From NCBI GenBank assembly GCA_036384915.1, contig DASVLJ010000071.1, positions 310,001 through 374,000 of the forward strand: DNA of 64,000 nucleotides, given 5' to 3'. Positions 7,042-14,777 of this stretch are shown one piece after another. Source of the DNA: PKWO01 sp036384915. GTDB taxonomy: Bacteria; Pseudomonadota; Gammaproteobacteria; Burkholderiales; Burkholderiaceae_D. Positions within the stretch are counted from its first letter, which is position 1; each line of letters begins with the position of its first letter. The translations under genes and the position numbers were made by a program. The notes beneath the pieces were generated by a model, which saw nothing but the letters and a program-made list of their open reading frames with translations, was not told where the DNA came from and did no database searches.

Positions 7042-8724
7042 TTAGAAGCCGCCGTCGGTTACCGCGCCCTTGCTGGCCGAGGAAGTCAGCGCCGCAAACT
7101 TCGCCAGCACCCCGCGCGTGTAACGCGGCGGCGGCGCTTTCCATTCGGCGCGGCGCTTGGCCAATTCCTCGTCGCCGATGTTCAACTGAATCAGTTGCCG
7201 ATGCGCGTCGATGGTGATCGAATCACCCTCCTTGACCAGCGCGATGGTGCCGCCCACATAGGCTTCCGGCGCGACGTGGCCCACCACCATGCCCCAGGTG
7301 CCGCCGGAAAAGCGGCCGTCGGTGATAAGGCCGACCGATTCGCCGAGGCCCTTGCCGATCAGCGCCGAAGTGGGCGCCAACATCTCGGGCATGCCCGGCG
7401 CGCCCTTGGGGCCGAGGTAGCGCAACACCAGCACGTCGCCGGCATTGATCTTGTCGGCCAGAATAGCGTCCATGGCGGTGTATTCGTCGTCGAACACGCG
7501 CGCCGGGCCCGTGATGACGGGGTTCTTCAAGCCGGTGATCTTAGCCACGCAACCCTCTGTGGAGAGGTTGCCCTTCAAGATGGCAAGGTGGCCTTGCGCA
7601 TACAGCGCCTGATCGATGGGCATGATCACGTCCTGCCCTGCCGGCGGCGCGTCGGGCACCATGGCCAATTCCTCGGCCATGGTGCGGCCCGTGATGGTGA
7701 GCGCATCGCCGTGCAACAAGCCGGCATTCAACAGGATTTTCATCACTTGCGGGATACCGCCGGCGCGGTGCAAATCCGTCGCAACATATTTGCCCGAGGG
7801 CTTGAGGTTGCAGATGACAGGCACCTTCAGGCGCATGCGCTCGAAATCGTCGATGGTCCATTCGACTTGAGCGGCGTGGGCGATGGCAAGGTAGTGCAGC
7901 ACGGCGTTGGTCGAACCACCGGTGGCCATGATGACGGCCACGGCATTCTCGATGGCTTTCTTCGTCACGATGTCGCGCGGCTTCAAGTCGGCCTTGACGG
8001 CTTCGACCAGCACGCGCGCCGATTCGGCAGCCGAGCCGGTCTTTTCATCGTCGGGGTTGGCCATGGTCGAGGAATACAGCAGCGACATGCCGAGCGCCTC
8101 GAACGAGGACGACATGGTGTTGGCTGTGTACATGCCGCCGCAAGAGCCGGAAGACGGGCAGGCGTTGCGCTCGATACCGTCGAAGTCTTCCTGCGACATG
8201 CGTCCGGCGGAAAACTCGCCCACGGCTTCGAAGGCCGAAACGATGGTGAGGTCCTTGCCCTTCCAGTTGCCCGGCTTGATCGTGCCGCCGTAAACATAGA
8301 TCGAAGGCACGTTGGTGCGCAGCATGGCGATCATGCCGCCCGGCATGTTCTTGTCGCAGCCGCCGATGACGACGCAACCGTCCATCCACTGACCGTTGAC
8401 GGCGGTCTCGATGCAGTCGGCGATCACTTCGCGCGAGATCAGCGAAAATTTCATGCCTTCGGTGCCCATGGACATGCCGTCGGAAATCGTCGGCGTGCCG
8501 AACACTTGCGGGTTGGCGCCGGCTTGCTTGATGGTGGCGATGGCGATGTCGGCCAGCTTTTGCAGGCCAGAGTTGCACGGCGTAATCGTCGAGTGCCCGT
8601 TGGCCACGCCTATCATGGGCTTGTCGAAGTCTTCCTTCTCATAGCCCATGGCGTAATACATGGAACGGTTCGGGCTGCGCGAGACGCCCTGGGTGATGTT
8701 TTTCGAGCGGCGGTTGTAGGCCAT
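7042..8724 (-). CDS. ilvD: dihydroxy-acid dehydratase
   Basis: 560 residues, the usual length for the short IlvD type. The ATG at 8724 is supported by AGGAG just upstream and by the start MAYNRRSKNITQG; longer readings to 8856 run into the divergent promoter. The enzyme dehydrates 2,3-dihydroxy-3-methyl-acids to 2-oxo acids in valine, isoleucine and pantothenate synthesis. Cluster-binding cysteines are visible at C50 (TPCNSG), C123 (GGCDKNMPGG) and C195 (SGSCGGMYTANTM), the pattern of [2Fe-2S]-type dehydratases. A LysR regulator is divergent 130 bp away and is a plausible controller. No anomalies. Confidence 0.97.
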   Translation of the reverse strand: MAYNRRSKNITQGVSRSPNRSMYYAMGYEKEDFDKPMIGVANGHSTITPCNSGLQKLADIAIATIKQAGANPQVFGTPTISDGMSMGTEGMKFSLISREVIADCIETAVNGQWMDGCVVIGGCDKNMPGGMIAMLRTNVPSIYVYGGTIKPGNWKGKDLTIVSAFEAVGEFSAGRMSQEDFDGIERNACPSSGSCGGMYTANTMSSSFEALGMSLLYSSTMANPDDEKTGSAAESARVLVEAVKADLKPRDIVTKKAIENAVAVIMATGGSTNAVLHYLAIAHAAQVEWTIDDFERMRLKVPVICNLKPSGKYVATDLHRAGGIPQVMKILLNAGLLHGDALTITGRTMAEELAMVPDAPPAGQDVIMPIDQALYAQGHLAILKGNLSTEGCVAKITGLKNPVITGPARVFDDEYTAMDAILADKINAGDVLVLRYLGPKGAPGMPEMLAPTSALIGKGLGESVGLITDGRFSGGTWGMVVGHVAPEAYVGGTIALVKEGDSITIDAHRQLIQLNIGDEELAKRRAEWKAPPPRYTRGVLAKFAALTSSASKGAVTDGGF

Positions 8725-8820
8725 GGTGGCTCCTAATCTGCGGTGTACTGAAACGTAACGCGCCTCGGTCCGGGCGCGAATTCCGCAAGATTGCCCTGTC
8801 TGGTAGTGCGTGTCAAATAT

Positions 8821-8856
8821 ATGATTCACTATTGAATGATATGATTTACATATCAT
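8821..8856. promoter_or_regulatory. two overlapping dyads at the lysR start, probable autoregulatory operator
   Basis: Dyad A is ATGATTCA-N4-TGAATGAT (8821-8840, one mismatch). Dyad B is ATGATATG-N5-CATATCAT (8836-8856, perfect) and includes the first two bases of the LysR gene's start codon. Spaced, A/T-rich dyads of this kind are typical LysR-type binding sites. Occupancy of B would block translation start or early elongation, so negative autoregulation and control of ilvD are both plausible. Confidence 0.55.
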
Positions 8857-9742
8857 GAACCTGGAACTACGCCAACTCCGCTATTTTGTCGCCGTCGCCG
8901 AAGAGCTGCACTTCGGCCGCGCCGCCGAACGCCTGCACATGACCCAGCCGCCGCTGTCGCAAACCATACAGGCGCTCGAAGCCTGCCTGGGCACGGCGCT
9001 GTTCGCGCGCACCAACCGCAGCGTGGCGCTGACGCCGGCCGGCCAAGCGCTGCTGCCCGAGGCGCGCCGCCTGCTGCAGCAGGTGCAGGGCTTGCCGGAA
9101 CTGGCGCGCCGCGCCGCTGCCGGTGAAACCGGACGGCTGGCCCTGGCCTTCGTCTCGACAGCTGACTACAGCGTATTGCCGTCCCTACTGCGCCAATTCC
9201 GCGAAGCCTACCCGCAAGTGGCCATCGAATTGCGCGAAGCAACCTCGGACGTGCAGCAGGAAGACTTGCTGGAAGGCAGGATCGATGCCGGCTTGCTGAT
9301 ACCGCCTTTGTCCGACAAGACGGCGGAAGCACTGCATTACCGTACCGTGCTGACAGAACCGCTGGTGGCCGCCCTGCCCCAAGGTTTGCACACCAGGCGC
9401 GGCGCGCTGCAATTGGAACGCTTGCGCGAGCTGCCCCTGATCATTTTCCCGCGCCATATCGCGCCTGGCTTGCATGACGCCATCCTGGCTTGCTTCCATG
9501 ATGCCGGCGTGGCGCCGCGCATCGCCCAGGAAGCGATCCAGATGCAAACCATCGTTGGACTGGTTTCGGCAGGCATGGGAATCGCACTTGTGCCACAATC
9601 CGTGTCGAACCTGAGGCGGCCCGGTGTCGAATACCGGCCATTGGCGGGCAAGGTGCCCATGGTGGAAACCGGCCTGGCGTGGCGGCGCGATGCCACCTCC
9701 CCGGTACTGCAAGCCTTCCTTGACTTGATGAAAACAGCCTGA
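8855..9742 (+). CDS. LysR-type transcriptional regulator
   Basis: 295 residues, normal family length. The N-terminal winged helix-turn-helix (about 1-60: RQLRYFVAVAEELHFGRAAERLHMTQPPLSQTIQALE) is textbook LysR; residues about 90-290 form the periplasmic-binding-protein-like effector domain. It is divergent from ilvD across a 130-bp region with strong dyads and is followed only 2 bp later by lgt. Its target is probably ilvD and itself (inference from arrangement). A BenM/CatR-like N-terminus suggests an aromatic or acidic effector, but this cannot be resolved here. Confidence 0.93.
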   Translation: MNLELRQLRYFVAVAEELHFGRAAERLHMTQPPLSQTIQALEACLGTALFARTNRSVALTPAGQALLPEARRLLQQVQGLPELARRAAAGETGRLALAFVSTADYSVLPSLLRQFREAYPQVAIELREATSDVQQEDLLEGRIDAGLLIPPLSDKTAEALHYRTVLTEPLVAALPQGLHTRRGALQLERLRELPLIIFPRHIAPGLHDAILACFHDAGVAPRIAQEAIQMQTIVGLVSAGMGIALVPQSVSNLRRPGVEYRPLAGKVPMVETGLAWRRDATSPVLQAFLDLMKTA

Positions 9743-9744
9743 AC

Positions 9745-10611
9745 ATGCCCTTAACTCATCCGAATTTCGATCCGGTCGCCTTCCACGTCTTTTCCTGGCC
9801 CGTGCACTGGTACGGCATCATGTATGCCGTCGCCTTCGCGCAATTCCTGATCCTGGGCCGGCTGCGCGTGAAGCAGCCGCATAATGCCGCCGCCGGCTGG
9901 ACCGTCGAAGATCTCGACGACATGCTGTTCTATGGCGTGCTTGGGGTGGTGCTGGGTGGGCGGCTCGGCGAGGTGATCCTATATCACCCGGCCGAATATT
10001 TTTCCCATCCCATCGACATCTTGAAGGTATGGAACGGCGGCATGTCCTTCCATGGCGGCTTCGTCGGCGTGATGATCGCGATGGGCCTCTGGGCCAGGAA
10101 GCGCAAGCGCAACGTAATGGCTGTGCTCGATTTTATTGCGCCCATGGTACCGCTCGGCTATGCTGCGGGCCGCTTCGGCAACTTCATCAACCACGAACTG
10201 CCCGGCCGGCCGGCCGACCCCAGCCTGCCCTGGGCCATGTGGTGGCCCGGCATCCCGAATTACCCCGTGCATCCTTCACCCTTGTATCAGATGCTGGTCG
10301 ACGGCGTGCTGCTGTTCATCATCCTGTGGCCGTTCGCGCGCAAGCCCAAGCCCTTGATGGCGGTGTCGGGCATGTTCTCGCTGCTTTACGGCTGCGCGCG
10401 CAGCTTCACGGAATTCTTCCGCGTGCCGGACTACGTCGTCTATGTCGGCAATATCCCCGTCACGGCAGGGCAATTGTGGTCGCTGCCGATGATCGTGCTG
10501 GGAATCGTGCTGCTGGTGATTGCCTACCGCAAGCCCGGCAACCCTCCTGTACCGAGCGCCCCCGGGAGCGCAAGTACAGACGATGCTGTAGAGATCAAGG
10601 ATCCAGCCTGA
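9745..10611 (+). CDS. lgt: prolipoprotein diacylglyceryl transferase
   Basis: 288 residues with seven hydrophobic segments. Lgt moves diacylglyceryl from phosphatidylglycerol to the lipobox Cys of prolipoproteins in the inner membrane, the first step of lipoprotein maturation. The hallmark HGGFVG segment (about 102-107) and the GRFGNFINHELPGRP signature (about 146-160) with the essential Arg/Asn/Glu are present. The ATG lies 2 bp after the LysR stop and no strong Shine-Dalgarno is evident, so translation may be coupled. The stop overlaps the start of the next gene by one base (TGATG). Confidence 0.97.
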   Translation: MPLTHPNFDPVAFHVFSWPVHWYGIMYAVAFAQFLILGRLRVKQPHNAAAGWTVEDLDDMLFYGVLGVVLGGRLGEVILYHPAEYFSHPIDILKVWNGGMSFHGGFVGVMIAMGLWARKRKRNVMAVLDFIAPMVPLGYAAGRFGNFINHELPGRPADPSLPWAMWWPGIPNYPVHPSPLYQMLVDGVLLFIILWPFARKPKPLMAVSGMFSLLYGCARSFTEFFRVPDYVVYVGNIPVTAGQLWSLPMIVLGIVLLVIAYRKPGNPPVPSAPGSASTDDAVEIKDPA

Positions 10612-11384
10612 TGTCCGACGTCCTCGTCACGCGCACGCACGATATCGCCACGGTCGCACTGTCCCATCCGGGCAAGCTGAATGCGATCGATACGGCGATG
10701 TGGCGCCGCCTGCGCGCGGTATTCGAGGACTTGACGCGCGATACCTCGTTGCGTTGCGTGATCGTGCAAGGCTGCGAGGGCAACTTCGCCGCCGGCGCCG
10801 ACATCGAGGAGTTTTCCTCCGTGCGCGCCACAATGGAGCAAGGCATCGCATACCACGAGGAATTGATCGCGCCGGCATTGCAAGCGATTACGGAATGCCT
10901 GCATCCCACGGTGGCAGCGATCGAGGGCGTGTGCATAGGCGGCGGGCTGGAAATCGCCTGCGCCTGCGACATCCGCATTGCCCAGCATGGATCGCGCTTC
11001 GGCATTCCCATCAACCGGCTCGGCTTTCCCTTGGCGCCGCGCGAATTGCAAGGCTTGCTGCAACTGGTGGGCAAAGCGCACACGCTGGAAATCCTGCTCG
11101 AAGGCCGCGTGTTCGATGCGGAAGAAGCGCTGGCCAAGGGCTTGCTGCACCGGCTCGCCGCCGACGTGCATAGCGCGGCGGCGGAAGCCGCGGGCCGCAT
11201 CGCACAGGGCGCGCCGCTGGCTGCGCGCGCCAACAAGGCCATGGCGCGGCGCCTGAGCCAGTCCGTCGAGCCTCTGAGCGAACAAGAATTAAAAGCCGCC
11301 TACGCCTTTCTCGACAGCGACGACTACCGCGAAGGCGTGCAAAGTTTTCTCGCCAAGCGCCCTCCTGAATTTCAAGGCCGATGA
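10611..11384 (+). CDS. enoyl-CoA hydratase/isomerase (crotonase) family protein
   Basis: 257 residues, typical crotonase length. The oxyanion-hole segments FAAGADIEEF (about 62-71) and the EGVCIGGGLEIACACDIRIA block (about 105-124) are intact; the C-terminal trimerisation helix is present. It starts at an ATG overlapping the lgt stop and ends 4 bp before matB, so the three are almost certainly co-transcribed. Because it precedes a malonyl-CoA synthetase gene, a role on a malonyl- or short enoyl-CoA intermediate is possible, but crotonase substrates cannot be read from sequence alone. Confidence 0.85.
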   Translation: MSDVLVTRTHDIATVALSHPGKLNAIDTAMWRRLRAVFEDLTRDTSLRCVIVQGCEGNFAAGADIEEFSSVRATMEQGIAYHEELIAPALQAITECLHPTVAAIEGVCIGGGLEIACACDIRIAQHGSRFGIPINRLGFPLAPRELQGLLQLVGKAHTLEILLEGRVFDAEEALAKGLLHRLAADVHSAAAEAAGRIAQGAPLAARANKAMARRLSQSVEPLSEQELKAAYAFLDSDDYREGVQSFLAKRPPEFQGR

Positions 11385-11388
11385 CACC

Positions 11389-12888
11389 ATGAATCTCTAC
11401 GCCCTGTTCGCCGAACATTTTCCCGCCGACCGCGAAGCCTGCTGCATCGAAACGCATGAAGGCCTGTACTACTCATGGAGCGACGTGGAACGCGCCACGG
11501 CGCGCATCGCCAACATGCTGCTGGCGCTCGATCTGCCGGAAGGTTCGCGCGTTGCGGTGCAGGTAGAAAAGTCGCCCGAAGCCCTGCTGCTCTACCTGGC
11601 CACGCTGCGCGCCGGCCTGGTCTACCTGCCGCTGAACACGGCTTACCGCGCCGACGAAATCGCCTACTTCGTCGGCGACGCGTCCCCCGCGGTGGTCGTA
11701 TGCTCGCCGCAGAATTTCGGCTGGGTGGCGCAAATTGCGTTCAAGGCCGGCACGGCCCACGTCTTCACCTTGTCGGAAAACCGTAGCGGCTCGCTGCTGG
11801 AACGCGCCCAGCATTATCCGGAGCTATGCGAGCCCGTCGCGCGCAAACCGGACGACCTGGCCGCCATCCTCTACACCTCCGGCACCACGGGCCGCAGCAA
11901 GGGCGCGATGCTGACGCTCGACAATCTCGCCTCGAATGCCAAGACGCTGCACAAAGCCTGGCATTGGCAAAAAGGCGACGTACTGCTGCACGCGCTGCCG
12001 CTGTTCCACGTGCACGGCTTGTTCGTCGCTTCGCACTGCGCTTTGCTCAACGGCAGCAAGATGATCTTCCTGCCCAAGCTCGACGTCGAGCACATCATGC
12101 ACAACTTGCCGCGCGCCACCGTCTTCATGGGCGTGCCGACTTACTATGTGCGCTTGTTGGCGGAACCGTCCTTCGGACGTGAAGTATGCGCCAACATGCG
12201 CCTGTTCGTTTCCGGTTCGGCGCCGCTCTTGCTCGAAACCTTCAACAGCTTCATTGCACGCACCGGCTTCACCATCCTCGAACGCTACGGCATGAGCGAA
12301 ACCAACATGCTGATATCGAACCCATATGATGGAAAACGCGTCGGCGGCAGTGTGGGCTTTCCGTTGCCGGGCGTCTCGGTGCGCGTGGTGGACGAACACG
12401 GCAAGATCTGCGCGGTGGATGAGATCGGCGGCATCCAGGTCAAGGGGCCGAACGTGTTCAAGGGCTACTGGAACATGCCGGAGAAAACGGCAGAGGAATT
12501 CACCGCCGATGGCTGGTTCATCACCGGCGACGTCGGCAAGGTGGATGCCGAGGGTTATCACTACATTGTCGGCCGCAGCAAGGACTTGATCATCTCGGGC
12601 GGCTACAACGTCTATCCCAAGGAAATCGAAGGCGTGCTGGACGACATGGAAGGCGTGGCGGAATCGGCCGTGATCGGTGTGCCGCACCCCGATTTCGGCG
12701 AAGCCGTGGTGGCGGTGGTTGTGCCCAAGGCGGGCGCGGCATTGTCGGCTTCCGCCATGATCGCCGACTTGAAGCAGCGCATTGCCAACTTCAAGGTGCC
12801 CAAGCGCATCGAGTTCGTCGACGAACTGCCGCGCAATACCATGGGCAAGGTGCAGAAGAAGGCGCTGCGAGAAAAGTACGCGCAATAG
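11389..12888 (+). CDS. matB: malonyl-CoA synthetase (malonate-CoA ligase), ANL superfamily
   Basis: 499 residues, the length of characterised MatB proteins. The AMP-binding P-loop YTSGTTGRSKG (162-172), the ALPLFHVHGLFVA segment, the ERYGMSETNM adenylate motif, the ITGDVGK/GRSKDLIISGGYNVYPKE hinge and the C-terminal catalytic Lys in PRNTMGKVQ (K487) are all present. The segments FMGVPTYYVRLL and NTAYRADEIAYF closely follow the Rhodopseudomonas/Streptomyces MatB pattern rather than generic fatty acyl-CoA ligases. It makes malonyl-CoA from malonate, CoA and ATP, permitting growth on malonate or supplying extender units. It closes the lgt-crotonase-matB run; a long inverted repeat follows. Confidence 0.88.
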   Translation: MNLYALFAEHFPADREACCIETHEGLYYSWSDVERATARIANMLLALDLPEGSRVAVQVEKSPEALLLYLATLRAGLVYLPLNTAYRADEIAYFVGDASPAVVVCSPQNFGWVAQIAFKAGTAHVFTLSENRSGSLLERAQHYPELCEPVARKPDDLAAILYTSGTTGRSKGAMLTLDNLASNAKTLHKAWHWQKGDVLLHALPLFHVHGLFVASHCALLNGSKMIFLPKLDVEHIMHNLPRATVFMGVPTYYVRLLAEPSFGREVCANMRLFVSGSAPLLLETFNSFIARTGFTILERYGMSETNMLISNPYDGKRVGGSVGFPLPGVSVRVVDEHGKICAVDEIGGIQVKGPNVFKGYWNMPEKTAEEFTADGWFITGDVGKVDAEGYHYIVGRSKDLIISGGYNVYPKEIEGVLDDMEGVAESAVIGVPHPDFGEAVVAVVVPKAGAALSASAMIADLKQRIANFKVPKRIEFVDELPRNTMGKVQKKALREKYAQ

Positions 12889-12899
12889 GCTCGGATTTT

Positions 12900-12990
12900 G
12901 TAGGGTGGGTGAGCGCAGCGCTACCCACCAAGCGCCTAAAGGAAGCTATTTGACGCATATGGTGGGTAACGCTGCGCTCACCCACCCTAC
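12900..12990. repeat. REP/BIME-like inverted repeat (31-bp arms)
   Basis: Arms 12900-12930 and 12960-12990 are inverted copies with one mismatch in 31 positions, separated by 29 bases. Each arm itself contains a smaller dyad around GGGTGGG...CCCACC. GTAGGGTGGG-type repeats are dispersed intergenic elements in many betaproteobacterial genomes (recollection). Lying between convergent matB and the EVE gene, it likely also stops transcription. Confidence 0.85.
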
Positions 12991-13012
12991 CGTCCAAGCT
13001 CGCGATAGACGC

Positions 13013-13477
13013 CTATTTTTTGAGTAGCTTGGTAATAAGCTTCCACTCATCCGCCGTCACCGGCGTAATCGACAGCCGGTTGCCGCGCTTGAGCACGATC
13101 ATGTCGGCCAGTTCGGGCGTTTCGCGCAGCTCGTTAAGCGACAGCAGGCGCGTCTTTTGCACCGCCTTCACATCGACCATCATCCAGCGCGGATTTTCCT
13201 CAGTGGCCTTTTCGTCGTAATACTTGCTCTTGCGGTCGAACTGCGTGTGGTCCGGGTAAGGCGTGCTCGCCACTTCGGCAAGGCCGGCGACGCCGGGTTC
13301 CGGGCAGCTCGAATGGTAGAACAGCACGCCGTCGCCGGGCTTCATCATGTCGCGCATGTAGTTGCGCGCCTGGTAGTTACGCACGCCGAACCAGGGAACG
13401 AGCTGGCCCTTGGCCGCCATCACGTCATCGAAACTGATTTCAGAGGGTTCGGATTTCATCAGCCAGTATTGCTTCAT
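13013..13477 (-). CDS. EVE domain protein (thymocyte nuclear protein 1-like)
   Basis: 154 residues from the ATG at 13477; an alternative TTG start at 13495 would add six residues. The protein is essentially one EVE domain: WLMKSEP at the N-terminus, the WFGVRNYQARNYMRDMMKPGDGVLFYHSS core and the DVKAVQKTRLLSLNELR C-terminal part. EVE domains are PUA-fold readers of modified nucleobases in DNA or RNA. In beta- and gammaproteobacteria this small gene is commonly next to housekeeping genes. Here it lies downstream of 6S RNA and zapA on the same strand but beyond a terminator. Confidence 0.93.
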   Translation of the reverse strand: MKQYWLMKSEPSEISFDDVMAAKGQLVPWFGVRNYQARNYMRDMMKPGDGVLFYHSSCPEPGVAGLAEVASTPYPDHTQFDRKSKYYDEKATEENPRWMMVDVKAVQKTRLLSLNELRETPELADMIVLKRGNRLSITPVTADEWKLITKLLKK

Positions 13478-13507
13478 GATGTCGGCTTGCTCCAAAAAGT
13501 CGGCAAT

Positions 13508-13537
13508 AAAAAAGCGGTTGCATTTTCATGCAACCGC
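13508..13537 (-). terminator. intrinsic terminator after 6S RNA
   Basis: On the minus strand: stem GCGGTTGCAT / ATGCAACCGC (plus coordinates 13514-13523 and 13528-13537), loop GAAA, then six T (13513-13508). It closes the zapA-6S transcription unit 30 bp before the EVE start. Confidence 0.93.
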
Positions 13538-13546
13538 CGTGTATCA

Positions 13547-13720
13547 AGCCCCGCCTGTGCCGCTGTGCCGGCATCCCGAACCTGACGGTTCAAGGTGGTC
13601 ACAGTTAGTTCAATTTCGGGTTCATCGGACAAGCGACGCTCACGCCCATCAAACAAATTTCCGTAACCTATGCTCGTAAATGGTTCAAGGAATATATGGC
13701 AATCGCGAACACGGCAGGGA
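13547..13720 (-). ncRNA. ssrS: 6S RNA
   Basis: About 174 nt on the minus strand. The 5' end CCCTGCCGTG (13719 downward) pairs with the 3' segment CACAGGCGGGG (up to about 13549) to form the closing stem with a single bulge. The CACCTTGAACC...GGTTCGGGATGCC segment near the 3' side matches conserved 6S sequence. 6S RNA mimics an open promoter and sequesters sigma70 RNA polymerase in stationary phase. Location directly downstream of zapA is the classical position in proteobacteria. It has its own good sigma70 promoter (13726-13753) and a terminator. The exact ends are estimates. Confidence 0.88.
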
Positions 13721-13725
13721 TTCCA

Positions 13726-13753
13726 AGTTTACTCTTCTGCGCCCGAGTGTCAA
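13726..13753 (-). promoter_or_regulatory. sigma70 promoter of 6S RNA
   Basis: Minus strand TTGACA (13753-13748), 16-base spacer, TAAACT (13731-13726); predicted +1 at about 13720, exactly where the 6S closing stem begins. The position agrees with independent evidence for the RNA 5' end. Confidence 0.8.
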
Positions 13754-13768
13754 ATGTTTTACGCGAAT

Positions 13769-14080
13769 TCAGAAAAGATTTTCCTGCGGCGTCAGCGCGG
13801 CATCAAGTACGGCGTGCATCGAGGCAATTTTGTGCCGCACATCGGCAATCGTCATATCGGCCAGAGGGCCGTCGCCAGCCTTCGAGCCGAGCAGTTCCGC
13901 CGCGATGCCCAGTGCGGCCATCACGGCAATGCGGTCATTGCCCTTGATCTTGCCGGCATCGCGAATCGCGCACATCTTGCCGTCCAAGTAAGCGACCGCT
14001 TCCCGCAAAGCCCGCTCCTCGCCTTCCTTGCAGGCGAGCTTGTAGGACTGGCCCATGATGGAAACGTCGAGCTGGCTCAC
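13769..14080 (-). CDS. zapA: cell division protein ZapA
   Basis: 103 residues with a GTG start (14080) preceded by AGGGG. The N-terminal strand pair LDVSIMGQSYKLACKEGEERALREAVAYLDGKM is the ZapA signature, followed by the long dimer/tetramer coiled coil. ZapA crosslinks FtsZ protofilaments at midcell. It lies downstream of the zapB-like gene on the same strand, with a 121-bp palindromic element between them, and upstream of 6S RNA, whose promoter overlaps the gap after its stop codon. The last residues are read within about 15 bp of the 6S -35 box. Confidence 0.93.
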   Translation of the reverse strand: MSQLDVSIMGQSYKLACKEGEERALREAVAYLDGKMCAIRDAGKIKGNDRIAVMAALGIAAELLGSKAGDGPLADMTIADVRHKIASMHAVLDAALTPQENLF

Positions 14081-14203
14081 GGGTATCCCCTAAAATCTAC
14101 TGCGCCGGCCAATCTCGGGCCTGCGATGCTCACCGTACAGCCGTACGGCTGCGCTTCTCGACCCGAACTTGGGCGGCTCGCTACGATTTTAGGAGCTACC
14201 CTC
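14081..14203. repeat. palindromic intergenic element between the zapB-like gene and zapA
   Basis: The outer ends form an imperfect inverted repeat: GGGTATCCCCTAAAATC at 14081-14097 against the complement of GATTTTAGGAGCTACCC ending near 14203 (3 mismatches in 17). The middle contains the perfect palindrome CAGCCGTACGGCTG (about 14139-14152). It fills the whole gap between two co-oriented genes and would fold into a large cruciform or RNA hairpin. This looks like a dispersed REP-type element; copy number elsewhere cannot be judged here. Confidence 0.6.
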
Positions 14204-14423
14204 ATGCAACCTCCTCATCATCTTCCGCTTCCGGCGAGGGAATGCGCTCAAGCAGCGCCGTCACGCGCTGGTGCGCTTCCTCGATCCGCCGCAGCAGATC
14301 GGCGTTCTCCGCCGTCAGATTCGCGGCATTCGTTCGCAGCTCCGCATTTTCGCGGCGCAGCGCGCGCGTCATCTCGGCCAGGCGGCCGATTTTTTCGGAA
14401 AGTTGATTGAAGTCGGAAATCAT
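14202..14423 (-). CDS. ZapB-like coiled-coil protein (short basic-leucine coiled coil)
   Basis: 73 residues from the ATG at 14423. Nearly the whole protein is one heptad-patterned coiled coil (FNQLSEKIGRLAEM...LRRENAELR...LTAENADLLRRIEEAHQRVTALLERI) with an acidic tail EAEDDEEVA. Size, composition and position ahead of zapA fit ZapB, the ZapA partner that links the Z ring to the chromosome terminus machinery. Sequence identity to ZapB cannot be proven from such a simple coiled coil. A promoter is positioned so that transcription would begin at or next to the A of this ATG; a TTG start at 14459 would lie inside the promoter -35 box and is rejected. Confidence 0.75.
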   Translation of the reverse strand: MISDFNQLSEKIGRLAEMTRALRRENAELRTNAANLTAENADLLRRIEEAHQRVTALLERIPSPEAEDDEEVA

Positions 14424-14429
14424 CCCTCC

Positions 14430-14459
14430 ACTATAGTGTCGCAATTCAATTTCCGTCAA
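14430..14459 (-). promoter_or_regulatory. sigma70 promoter predicting a leaderless zapB-like mRNA
   Basis: Minus strand TTGACG (14459-14454), 18-base spacer, TATAGT (14435-14430). Only six bases (GGAGGG) separate the -10 box from the ATG at 14423, so the start point should coincide with the start codon. Confidence 0.6.
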
Positions 14460-14628
14460 TAGATTCAGGCACTTGCCGACGCTTTTTCAAGACAGGTCTC
14501 ACAAGTGCACACAATTCGGGGCCGCGTGGCAGGCACCTTGCCGACATCTGCCGAAAAGGGCCCAGTCAGGATGGGCGAGACCGTATCAAGCCGTACGTTC
14601 CAATAACAAGCGTAAAAAGGGAATTTCT

Positions 14629-14637
14629 TGCTATACT
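14629..14637 (+). promoter_or_regulatory. extended -10 element upstream of tRNA-Ala
   Basis: TGCTATACT is an extended -10 (TGN-TATACT) 64 bp before the tRNA gene. No good -35 is visible at 17 +/- 1 bases, which is tolerated by extended -10 promoters. The rest of 14460-14701 shows no gene. Confidence 0.45.
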
Positions 14638-14701
14638 TGACGCCAGCCTCGGGCCGGAGCAGTTACAACCCCGCTTCGACAACCTGATGCAAGACTCACA
14701 T

Positions 14702-14777
<76 letters not shown>

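Noticed and set aside
6985..8736. 583-codon plus-strand frame opposite ilvD
   Set aside because: Antisense shadow of ilvD, which carries intact cluster-binding and family motifs.
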